From: Candidatus Aminicenantota bacterium
GTDB taxonomy: Bacteria > Acidobacteriota > Aminicenantia > Aminicenantales > UBA8522
NCBI GenBank assembly: GCA_003524335.1
Contig: DQHV01000156.1
Location: forward strand, 1-5,396
Direction: 5' to 3'
DNA: 5,396 bases
A program made the position numbers and the translations under genes. A model generated the notes under the pieces. The model saw nothing but the letters and a program-made list of their open reading frames with translations. It was not told where the DNA came from and ran no database searches. Shown piece by piece: positions 1 to 5,179 of this stretch (position 1 is the stretch's first letter; each line of letters opens with the position of its first letter).

Positions 1-812
1 ATGGCCGCTTGGCGGGGGTGGCCTCCGGGGCCGTCCGGCGGCGAGCTCTGAACCATGAGCAATCGCGGCTCGTTGAGCAGAGTCGGCACGACCTCATAGT
101 ATAGGATCCCCTGTTCGGATAAGGGAGTTTCAAAACTGCTCTCGAGGACACTCGTGCCCTTCCAGCCGCAAAATCTGGCATATCGAATGCGGGCCTCAAG
201 AAAGGGAAAGAAATTATGCCAAATTGCATATTCGAGGCTGATCCCCCCTTGGAAGCTAATCGGAGTTTTCTTGTATTCGGCGCGAGTAGTGATGAGGGTG
301 TATCCAGCCAATATCTCACCCACCCAATATAACGCCGTCAATTCATCCCTGTAACGTGCTTTGAAATAGTATGAAAGCCCAACATCAGCAAGGAGATTTA
401 GCCTTTTGCTCAAAGGCATGTTAAAGTAAGCGTTCCCTCGAATCGGGACTGCGCTCAGACTAGGCTTCGCAAAGACAGAAGCATTTGAGAGGCCTATAGA
501 AAGGCTCATTCTAGAAGACCGAGAGATATTCATGTACCCGCCGCCGATGCCTAAACCGAGCCGCGGAGTGAGTTCAAAGACGATATCGCCACCAGCTTCA
601 TAACCATTATGCACAGTTCGAAATCCGCCCGATGATTCTGGCCAAAGGCTCTTGTGATAGTCAAAATAAGATTGGGTTCCATGATTCGCGTCGCCACCCG
701 AAATAAATGTCCACCCCCCATGAAATCTGAGGCTTATCTTACCGTCTGAAAAAGCCAGTCCCGGCAACAGGACTAGCGAAATAAGAAATATAGCCTTTTT
801 ATTATTAAACAT
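1..812 (-). CDS. Exported outer-membrane beta-barrel-like protein, 3' end beyond window
   Basis: An open frame of 270 codons runs without a stop from ATG at 812 to the left edge, so the C-terminus is missing. The start MFNNKKAIFLISLVLLPG is a signal peptide: basic n-region, hydrophobic residues 7-19, and a likely cleavage after A20-F-S22. The mature part has many short amphipathic stretches ending in aromatic residues or arginine (around 76-95, 122-133, 137-153, 186-197, 203-214), as in transmembrane beta-strands, with Gly/Ser-rich turns. I infer an outer-membrane barrel; I recognise no specific family and no substrate. The last visible strand or strands should lie left of the window. It starts 33 bp after the S8 protease stop on the same strand, so co-transcription is likely. 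No strong Shine-Dalgarno is visible before 812. The last 20 or so codons are markedly more GC-rich than the rest. The existence of the gene is fairly secure, its function only a structural guess. Confidence 0.75.
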   Translation of the reverse strand, partial: MFNNKKAIFLISLVLLPGLAFSDGKISLRFHGGWTFISGGDANHGTQSYFDYHKSLWPESSGGFRTVHNGYEAGGDIVFELTPRLGLGIGGGYMNISRSSRMSLSIGLSNASVFAKPSLSAVPIRGNAYFNMPLSKRLNLLADVGLSYYFKARYRDELTALYWVGEILAGYTLITTRAEYKKTPISFQGGISLEYAIWHNFFPFLEARIRYARFCGWKGTSVLESSFETPLSEQGILYYEVVPTLLNEPRLLMVQSSPPDGPGGHPRQAA

Positions 813-845
813 AACAGCGATCAGTTTTATTCCAGCAATCAATCG

Positions 846-2852
846 TCACCACTCAATTACCTCGATTGAAATAGTATTGGAATAAGATGAATAACCCAGG
901 GGGTTCCCTGCCCTTACTCTATATTGATATGTATATCCCGCTTGGGCGTAGTTATCCGAATAAGCATTATCGTCATAGCTTAGAGTCGCTATTACCTCCC
1001 AGTCAGTTTCACCAGGGATCCTGCGTTCGACGAAGTTGTAAAGAGCATTGACAGCGTGGTTCACCCAAGAGATGTTTACATTTTGCTCAAGAGTCGGGGA
1101 TTGCCCAGCGAGGTCGGTTGGCGCGTCGGGTACTGTATAGGGAACTGAAGCGCTATACGTATTAGAGAATGATGAGATACCAGCCTTATTTGTAGCTCTG
1201 ACTCGATATGTGTAGGTTCTTTGTAATGTCGTATCTATTGGGTCCTGGAAGTAGGCATATGCAGTCGAGTTCTCATTCTTACAATCCCAATGGAGGTAAG
1301 CCGACTGATATTGGTGTTTTCTCTGGATCTCGAATCCGACTTCGTTGTTCGAATTGTCATTCCATCGGACTTCGATGAGGTTCCATGCTTTTGTATACGC
1401 AATTAGGCTAGTCGGCGCACTCGGCGACGTGTCGCCATCAAGGTCATCAAGGACGCTATGTGCGTTTAATCTGCCATCAGATACGCATTTATTATTAAGA
1501 TTAGATACATAGTCAGCTCCGTCGATTATCAGTCCTTTCAGCCGGTCGTACGTAATACCGGGACAAATCCCGAGCACCAAAGCTGCGGTTCCTGCGACAA
1601 ACGGAGTGGCCATAGAAGTACCGCTTAGTTCCTGATAAGCATCTCCAAGCTTTGTGCTTAATATGTCTTCGCCAGGCGCGCCCACATCAACAGAAGTCGG
1701 CCCATAATTCGAGAAACCGGCCCTTGTATCATCAATCGCAGTCGCTAAAACGCCGACAATGTTGCCTTCTGTATAGCAAACCGGATAGACCGCATTTCCT
1801 GAACTATCTACGTTTTCTTCGTCATTCCCCGCAGCAGCAATAAAGAGTCTGTTCCTATTTTTCGCTCGCCCTATCGCATCCTTTAAGGATTGGTAAGAAG
1901 TGGTAAATCCACCCCAGCTATTATTCGTTAAGAAAGCCCCGTTCGCCGTCGCATAGTCTATCGCATTAATCGCATCGCCTAATGTGAGTCGGCCGCAATA
2001 GTCGGCCATCTTGAGGGGCATTATCTTGACATCCCAACAGACTCCGCTGATCCCCTCATCGTTATTGGCTGCGGCACCAATAATGCCCGAGACGTGAGTT
2101 CCATGATAAATATTACCTGGAACGCAGATTCCCACGTAATAATGAGTATTATCATCCAGATAATTCGCAGTCCCAGAAACAAAATTCCACCCGTTAAGAT
2201 CGTCAACGAATCCGTTCTGGTCATTATCCTGGCCATCCGCAGTCTCGTTGGGATTTGTCCATAGGTTACCTATGAGATCGTCATGATTGTAGTCAATTCC
2301 AGTATCTAAGACCGCGACTATGACATCTGAGCTTCCGGTAGAAATCGTCCAGGCATCCTGAGCATGGATATCGCGACCACTATAAGTGGGGTTTAGCAAT
2401 CCCCATTGCTGGTCAAAATATGGATCGTCGGTCGTGATATGAGCTATGGCGTTCTTTTCCACATATTCGATAACGGGATTGAGCTTTAGACGAGCGATGG
2501 CATATTCGAGGTCGATCCCATCTGGAACCCGGATATGAAAGAGATACGGGTCTGCATGGAATGATCGGTTTCTGAAGACAGCAGGATCCCAATCAAAGGC
2601 GTCTTTCTCCTCATTTAGGTAGGTTTTGATCTTCCCTTGCACCTGATCCAGAATATTCTGGACCTGCCATTTGTTTTGGGTGAGATCCCCGACTACGTCT
2701 TCTTTGAATTTGACCAAGAGCTCATGAGGCACATGATCCTGCTGGACATATTCGGCCTGGAGCGTCCCGGTGGCTCTGGAACTAGTGCTGATCAGTAGGA
2801 CGATTGAACATACGCCAACGACCAAGAAAAACACGAAAATCAGCTTTTTCAT
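846..2852 (-). CDS. Secreted S8 (subtilisin-like) serine protease with two C-terminal fibronectin type III domains
   Basis: This 668-residue protein should be exported and cleave proteins outside the cytoplasm. Residues 1-27 form a signal peptide (MKKLIFVFFLVV..., likely cut near SRA27); C15 is not in a proper lipobox. Residues about 40-140 look like the subtilase propeptide of the fervidolysin type (VPHELLVKFKEDV; DPYFDQQWGLLNP precedes the catalytic domain). The catalytic triad is complete: D183 in VAVLDTGIDYNHDDL, H250 in HGTHVSG, S413 in SGTSMATPFVAG, with oxyanion N343 in AAAGN. DNDQNGFVDD (209-218) is an acidic, probably calcium-binding loop. Residues about 478-572 and 574-668 are fibronectin type III repeats (TYTYRVRATN, TYQYRVRAGN). 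No Por-type sorting domain follows. Oddities are a Cys-containing insertion just before H250 and seven cysteines beyond the signal peptide. The ATG at 2852 has a G-rich Shine-Dalgarno. It is probably the first gene of a unit with the downstream barrel-like gene. The physiological substrate is unknown. Confidence 0.95.
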   Translation of the reverse strand: MKKLIFVFFLVVGVCSIVLLISTSSRATGTLQAEYVQQDHVPHELLVKFKEDVVGDLTQNKWQVQNILDQVQGKIKTYLNEEKDAFDWDPAVFRNRSFHADPYLFHIRVPDGIDLEYAIARLKLNPVIEYVEKNAIAHITTDDPYFDQQWGLLNPTYSGRDIHAQDAWTISTGSSDVIVAVLDTGIDYNHDDLIGNLWTNPNETADGQDNDQNGFVDDLNGWNFVSGTANYLDDNTHYYVGICVPGNIYHGTHVSGIIGAAANNDEGISGVCWDVKIMPLKMADYCGRLTLGDAINAIDYATANGAFLTNNSWGGFTTSYQSLKDAIGRAKNRNRLFIAAAGNDEENVDSSGNAVYPVCYTEGNIVGVLATAIDDTRAGFSNYGPTSVDVGAPGEDILSTKLGDAYQELSGTSMATPFVAGTAALVLGICPGITYDRLKGLIIDGADYVSNLNNKCVSDGRLNAHSVLDDLDGDTSPSAPTSLIAYTKAWNLIEVRWNDNSNNEVGFEIQRKHQYQSAYLHWDCKNENSTAYAYFQDPIDTTLQRTYTYRVRATNKAGISSFSNTYSASVPYTVPDAPTDLAGQSPTLEQNVNISWVNHAVNALYNFVERRIPGETDWEVIATLSYDDNAYSDNYAQAGYTYQYRVRAGNPLGYSSYSNTISIEVIEW

Positions 2853-2856
2853 AGGA

Positions 2857-2863
2857 CCCCCTT
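2857..2863 (-). promoter_or_regulatory. Ribosome binding site of the S8 protease gene
   Basis: On the minus strand AAGGGGG lies 4 nt before the ATG at 2852. It is G-rich rather than the canonical AGGAGG, but it supports this start, which is also the one giving a good signal peptide. Confidence 0.6.
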
Positions 2864-2911
2864 AATTGGACGGTTTGGAGGACATTGGTTCCCCCCCCGA
2901 ACGACAATTAG

Positions 2912-2940
2912 AAGATAGGGTGCGGTTGGCCACTTGTCAA
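2912..2940 (-). promoter_or_regulatory. Sigma70-type promoter of the protease/barrel unit
   Basis: On the minus strand a perfect -35 box TTGACA (2935-2940) is followed by exactly 17 bp and a -10 box TATCTT (2912-2917; 4 of 6 consensus bases). This predicts a transcript start near 2905 and a leader of about 50 nt. The -35 box overlaps the first two bases of the target duplication of the neighbouring insertion element, and the odd palindrome at 2931-2943 covers it. Spacing and boxes are good; no transcript data are available. Confidence 0.65.
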
Positions 2941-2943
2941 GTG
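2931..2943. promoter_or_regulatory. 13-bp palindrome over the -35 box, possible operator
   Basis: CACTTG-T-CAAGTG is a perfect 6+1+6 inverted repeat centred at 2937, covering the TTGACA -35 box. A regulator bound here would block the promoter. It predates the insertion element, because half of it (AAGTG) is present in both copies of the target duplication. The repeat is seen; the operator role is inferred. Confidence 0.35.
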
Positions 2944-2947
2944 AAAT
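2939..2947. repeat. Target-site duplication, left copy (AAGTGAAAT)
   Basis: This 9-bp direct repeat is identical to 3804-3812 and abuts the outer ends of the element's terminal inverted repeats, which start CAG on both sides. Nine or more bp is in the range known for IS4-family elements. Confidence 0.85.
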
Positions 2948-2963
2948 CAGTGCTGTCCAGTTA
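2948..2963. repeat. Left terminal inverted repeat of the IS4-type element
   Basis: CAGTGCTGTCCAGTTA matches the reverse complement of 3788-3803 (CAGTAGTATCCAGTTA) at 13 of 16 positions. The TAA stop of the transposase remnant (2961-2963) lies inside this repeat, so the gene ends in the element's own terminus. Confidence 0.85.
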
Positions 2964-3661
2964 TAAGTTGAACAACAATAATTGGTTACAGTCATCGAGC
3001 TTCGATTCATGATCGCCATTTTCTGTAAGCAGTTGATTCAACGTGATTTTCTCGAACGCTGTCACGCTCAAAATCTGCAAAAAAGTGTAGAGCGGGAGGT
3101 CCGACGGCAGCCTCTTCTTGATGATCGCCACGAGCGCATAGACTGTGATAGCCACCCAGATCTGCGTCCGCACCGCATTTTCCGAGGTCCCATAAAACGA
3201 TTTGATCCGCAGATTCTGTTTGATCCAGCGGAAGAACAGTTCGATCTGCCAGCGAAGCTTGTAGAGATGGGCGACCGTGAGGGCGGAGTGGAGAAAGTTG
3301 TTCGTCAGGAAGGTGAGCCGGCGGTTGTTCTCCCGGTCGTAGAACCGGACCCGACAAAGATGTTCGGGATAGTCGATTTTCGATTTTGGTCCGGTCAGGG
3401 CGATCGTTTGGTCAGAGATCAGGTCCATGGTTTTATCGACGGCCTGCGAGTAGATTCGGCGCGACTGGAGATTGGACTTGGCCCGGATGACGAAAAACGC
3501 TCGGTGTTGATGAAGGGTGTAAAGCCGGGAGAAGTCCAGATACCCCCGATCCAAAACTTCCGGACCTTGTAGTCTCCATGATAACGTCGGACGCATTTCC
3601 GAAACTCGTGCAGCGGCAGGAAAGCCATGATCTGGGCAAAGACGGTCGGCTGGGTATTCAT
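2961..3661 (-). pseudogene. IS4-family transposase remnant with internal deletion and frame change
   Basis: The true start is ATG at 3661, preceded by AAGGAG. Codons 1-36 read MNTQPTVFAQIMAFLPLH...KVRKF, the N-terminal domain (DUF4372-like) common in IS4 transposases. At about 3551-3556 the sequence jumps to LDRGYLDFSRLYTLHQH in a different frame, which then stays open to TAA at 2961 (end QLLLFNL). The part kept after the junction holds the second catalytic Asp (D at 3549-3551) and the Y-x2-R-x3-E-x6-K signature (YKLRWQIELFFRWIK, Glu at 3240-3242). The segment that normally carries the first catalytic Asp is gone. An alternative longer reading from ATG at 3764 is not real: its first 70 residues are out-of-frame sequence from the leader and N-terminal region. 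No active transposase can be made. Family call is secure; the exact size of the deletion is inferred. Confidence 0.9.
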
Positions 3662-3667
3662 CGGTCG

Positions 3668-3673
3668 CTCCTT
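3668..3673 (-). promoter_or_regulatory. Ribosome binding site of the transposase remnant
   Basis: AAGGAG lies 6 nt before the ATG at 3661 on the minus strand. It decides the start, excluding the longer out-of-frame reading that begins at 3764. Confidence 0.75.
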
Positions 3674-3698
3674 GATATTTCGGGTCAGAAGAGCGCCG

Positions 3699-3704
3699 AT
3701 TATA
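3699..3704 (-). promoter_or_regulatory. Probable -10 box of the transposase gene
   Basis: A perfect TATAAT on the minus strand lies 37 nt before the transposase start. At 17-bp spacing the -35 position reads TAATCA, only 3 of 6, so this would be a weak promoter, as is usual for transposases. Confidence 0.45.
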
Positions 3705-3725
3705 CAAAATCACGTTCAAATTGAT

Positions 3726-3745
3726 TACGGCCAAAACAGGCCGTA
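3726..3745. repeat. Hairpin inside the element, upstream of the transposase promoter
   Basis: TACGGCC and GGCCGTA form a perfect 7-bp stem with a 6-nt loop. It lies between the right terminal repeat and the transposase -10 box. In other insertion sequences hairpins near the end protect against transcription from outside; that role here is inferred. Confidence 0.5.
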
Positions 3746-3787
3746 TTCTCTGCATTACGTTCATGATGGAAGACTTTTCAATTTCGT

Positions 3788-3803
3788 TAACTGGATACTA
3801 CTG
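3788..3803. repeat. Right terminal inverted repeat of the IS4-type element
   Basis: Read on the minus strand inward from 3803 it is CAGTAGTATCCAGTTA, matching the left terminus at 13 of 16 bases, including CAGT and the block TCCAGTTA. Confidence 0.85.
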
Positions 3804-3812
3804 AAGTGAAAT
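3804..3812. repeat. Target-site duplication, right copy (AAGTGAAAT)
   Basis: Identical to 2939-2947 and directly adjacent to the terminal CTG of the element. No base has changed in either copy, which fits a fairly recent insertion. Confidence 0.85.
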
Positions 3813-3890
3813 ATCTTTTTTTGGAGGCCGGTAAGTGAAGGAATCCCACGCCTGCCTGGTGGGAAGTCGCTGTTCTCGGCCGCGCTCGGG

Positions 3891-3985
3891 TATCGCTCCA
3901 TGCCCCCGCACACCGGAAACCTCCTTATGCGGTTTCCCCCGGCTCCGCCGGGTCCCCCTTCCCTCACGGGGGCCTTGGAGCGATA
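3891..3985. repeat. Cloverleaf-like branched inverted repeat, 95 bases
   Basis: TATCGCTCCA (3891-3900) pairs perfectly with TGGAGCGATA (3976-3985). After a small 2x3 internal loop, CCCCCG (3903-3908) pairs with CGGGGG (3967-3972). Inside this 16-bp stem sit two hairpins: GGAAACC/GGTTTCC (3915-3921 with 3931-3937, loop 9) and CCCGGC/GCCGGG (3938-3943 with 3947-3952, loop 3). The nested design is unlikely to be chance. It could be a dispersed palindromic repeat (REP or MITE-like), a structured RNA, or a DNA site. I recognise no Rfam family, and it lacks tRNA features. Confidence 0.6.
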
Positions 3986-3995
3986 ACTCTCACCG

Positions 3996-4019
3996 CCTCG
4001 CGAGGGACTTCCAAAGTCC
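3996..4019. repeat. Two adjoining palindromes upstream of the nucleotidyltransferase promoter
   Basis: CCTCGCGAGG (3996-4005) is a perfect 10-bp palindrome. It is followed directly by GGACTT-CCA-AAGTCC (4005-4019), a 6-bp stem with a 3-nt loop. They end 6 bp before the -35 box at 4026. They may be regulator sites or the tail of the repeat element to the left. Confidence 0.4.
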
Positions 4020-4025
4020 GCCGGT

Positions 4026-4054
4026 TTGACCGCGTGGAACCGTTTTATTAAGAT
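4026..4054 (+). promoter_or_regulatory. Probable sigma70-type promoter of the nucleotidyltransferase gene
   Basis: TTGACC (4026-4031; 5 of 6) and TAAGAT (4049-4054; 4 of 6) are separated by 17 bp, inside a locally AT-richer patch of a GC-rich region. A transcript start near 4061 would give a leader of about 25 nt containing the ribosome binding site. Confidence 0.5.
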
Positions 4055-4074
4055 ACCGAGGAAGCAAAACCGAC

Positions 4075-4081
4075 GAGGAGG
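4075..4081 (+). promoter_or_regulatory. Ribosome binding site of the nucleotidyltransferase gene
   Basis: GAGGAGG lies 4 nt before ATG 4086. It sets the start there rather than at the in-frame TTG at 4026, which is part of the -35 box. Confidence 0.8.
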
Positions 4082-4085
4082 CGTC

Positions 4086-5009
4086 ATGGCGTCCCTGACC
4101 CTGGTCGTGATGGCGGCGGGGATCGGCAGCCGCTACGGCGGGCTGAAGCAGATCGACCCCGTCGGCCCGAGCGGAGAGGTGGTCCTCGATTACTCGGTGT
4201 TCGACGCCCTCAGGGCCGGTTTCGGCCGGGTCGTCTTCATCATCCGCAGGGACATCGAAGAGGCCTTCCGGGAGAGGATCGGCCGGCGCATCGAGCGGGC
4301 GGTCGAGACGGCCTATGTCATCCAATCCCTGGACGACCTCCCGCCGGGATTCGTCCTGCCAGAGGACCGAAAGAAGCCCTGGGGGACGGCCCACGCCATC
4401 TTGTGCGCGAGGGATGCGGTCGCGACGCCGTTCCTGGCCATCAACGCCGACGACTACTACGGCCGGACGGCCTTCGCGTCCATGGCCGAATTCCTCGGCG
4501 CTGAGTCGGGGGGGGATGGCGGGCTCGAGTTCGCTATGGTCGGCTACCGCCTGGCCAACACGCTCTCCGAACACGGCACGGTCGCCCGCGGCGTCTGCAC
4601 GGCCACGGCGGACGGCTATCTCGTCGGCATCCGCGAGCTGCTCAAGATCCGCCGCTTCCCCGACGGCGTCATGCACACGGAGAACGACCTCGAATGGATG
4701 CCGCTCGCGCCGGACAGCTGGACCTCTATGAACTGCTGGGGATTCACCCCGGCCCTCTTCGGCGAGCTCGAGCGCCGCTTCCCCGAGTTCCTGCGGGCCC
4801 GCGGGGCGGACATCGCCAAAGCGGAGTTCCTCATCCCCGAGGTCGTCGGCGACCTCATCCGGGAGAAACGGGCCCGAGTCAAGATCCTCCCGACCCGGGA
4901 GCGCTGGTTCGGCGTCACCTACCCCGAGGACCGGCCGGCCTTCCGGCAGGCCGTCCTCGCGCTCGTCGAAGCCGGCGTCTATCCCCGCGACCTTTGGGCC
5001 GGCCGGTGA
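4086..5009 (+). CDS. Sugar-phosphate nucleotidyltransferase-like protein (NDP-sugar pyrophosphorylase fold)
   Basis: This 307-residue cytoplasmic enzyme resembles nucleotidyltransferases that join a sugar-1-phosphate to an NTP, giving NDP-sugar and pyrophosphate. The N-terminal signature LVVMAAGIGSRYGGLKQ (6-22) is the nucleotide-binding loop of the GlmU/RmlA superfamily. KPWGTAHA (97-104) and INADDYYG (119-126) match the sugar/nucleotide contact and metal-binding Asp regions. NCWGFTP (216-222), IPEVV (250-254) and WFGVTYPEDR (274-283) are typical of a roughly 300-residue subfamily usually labelled just nucleotidyltransferase. It has no C-terminal beta-helix acyltransferase domain, unlike GlmU. 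The subfamily is often found with a sugar kinase-like phosphotransferase; none is seen here. The start at 4086 is set by GAGGAGG and by the signature position. An upstream extension to TTG 4026 would read through the promoter. Substrate sugar and base cannot be told from the sequence. Confidence 0.9.
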   Translation: MASLTLVVMAAGIGSRYGGLKQIDPVGPSGEVVLDYSVFDALRAGFGRVVFIIRRDIEEAFRERIGRRIERAVETAYVIQSLDDLPPGFVLPEDRKKPWGTAHAILCARDAVATPFLAINADDYYGRTAFASMAEFLGAESGGDGGLEFAMVGYRLANTLSEHGTVARGVCTATADGYLVGIRELLKIRRFPDGVMHTENDLEWMPLAPDSWTSMNCWGFTPALFGELERRFPEFLRARGADIAKAEFLIPEVVGDLIREKRARVKILPTRERWFGVTYPEDRPAFRQAVLALVEAGVYPRDLWAGR

Positions 5010-5016
5010 CCGGCCC
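4996..5016. repeat. GC hairpin across the nucleotidyltransferase stop codon
   Basis: GGGCCGG (4996-5002) pairs with CCGGCCC (5010-5016) around a 7-nt loop that ends in the TGA stop. A competing fold pairs GGCCGG (5001-5006) with CCGGCC (5010-5015). No T-run follows, so it is not a classical intrinsic terminator. Confidence 0.45.
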
Positions 5017-5055
5017 CACGTGAACGAGGTTCGTCGCCGCCCGGGGGAGGACGCC

Positions 5056-5100
5056 GCCGCCGCGCGGGCGGCCCGTTGAATCCGGGAAACCAAATCCCGG
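5056..5100 (+). terminator. Tandem hairpins, weak terminator candidate
   Basis: GCCGCC/GGCGGC (5056-5061 with 5067-5072, loop 5) is followed by CCGGGA/TCCCGG (5082-5087 with 5095-5100, loop 7). They lie between two same-strand genes and could end transcription of the nucleotidyltransferase, but neither is followed by a T-run. They may only reflect GC-rich sequence. Confidence 0.25.
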
Positions 5101-5124
5101 GGACGGGCGTATATTCTTACGGGT

Positions 5125-5164
5125 TTGCACATTTAGAGCCGAATTGCTATCCTCTTGATATAAG
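5125..5164 (+). promoter_or_regulatory. Candidate promoters of the kinase gene
   Basis: Two readings overlap in an AT-rich patch. The first is TTGCAC (5125-5130), 17 bp, TATCCT (5148-5153). The second is an extended -10, TGA-TATAAG (5156-5164), without a clear -35. The first gives a leader of about 20 nt, the second fewer than 10 nt, that is, nearly leaderless translation from 5180. Confidence 0.45.
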
Positions 5165-5179
5165 GGCCGGCTTAATTAC

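Larger units (their letters stand above)
2948..3803 (-). mobile_element. IS4-family insertion element, 856 bp, internally deleted (non-autonomous)
   Basis: The element is delimited by 16-bp imperfect terminal inverted repeats and a perfect 9-bp target duplication, so both ends are intact. It carries one transposase gene on the minus strand that has lost its central part. From memory, complete relatives encode about 380 residues and would make an element near 1.3 kb, so roughly 150-160 codons are missing. The clean ends mean it could still be moved in trans by a full-length relative. Upstream of the transposase lie its own promoter elements (3699-3704), a hairpin (3726-3745) and a strong ribosome binding site (3668-3673). 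It inserted between the S8 protease promoter core and its original upstream sequence. Family assignment rests on the protein signature below. Confidence 0.88.
3813..4025. other. Non-coding, palindrome-rich intergenic stretch
   Basis: I find no credible gene here on either strand; short open frames are Arg/Pro/Gly-rich by-products of GC-rich palindromes. It starts with a T7 run (3816-3822; A7 on the minus strand), followed by a 6-bp hairpin TCCCAC/GTGGGA with a 9-nt loop (3844-3864), the branched palindrome at 3891-3985, and two further palindromes at 3996-4019. Before the IS insertion it formed most of the space between the two divergent transcription units. Confidence 0.6.

Noticed and set aside
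154..354. Small plus-strand open frame in the left block
   Set aside because: It is antisense to the barrel-like gene, has no ribosome binding site or recognisable domain, and the minus-strand frame has a good signal peptide and strand pattern.
2982..3572. Plus-strand open frame of 196 codons inside the element
   Set aside because: It is antisense to the recognisable transposase C-terminal part and shows no family features.
3665..3764. N-terminal extension of the transposase reading from ATG 3764
   Set aside because: Its first 70 or so residues lie in a different frame from the real N-terminus MNTQPTVFAQ, which has its own AAGGAG. It is leader and out-of-frame sequence fused by the deletion.
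3891..3985. tRNA or tmRNA-like gene, because of the cloverleaf shape
   Set aside because: No T-loop consensus, no seven-base acceptor followed by a discriminator and CCA, and arm lengths that do not match a tRNA.
4026..4085. TTG 4026 as start of the nucleotidyltransferase
   Set aside because: This TTG is part of a -35-like box with no ribosome binding site before it. ATG 4086 has GAGGAGG and places the nucleotide-binding loop at the usual N-terminal position.
3761..4087. Minus-strand open frame of 108 codons over the palindromic region
   Set aside because: It crosses the element end, the target duplication and the branched palindrome. Its product is low-complexity Arg/Gly/Pro sequence with no ribosome binding site.
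3990..5132. Long minus-strand open frame (380 codons) opposite the nucleotidyltransferase
   Set aside because: It is antisense to a gene with clear family motifs, and its Arg/Ala/Gly/Asp-rich product shows no domain. In GC-rich DNA such antisense frames are expected.
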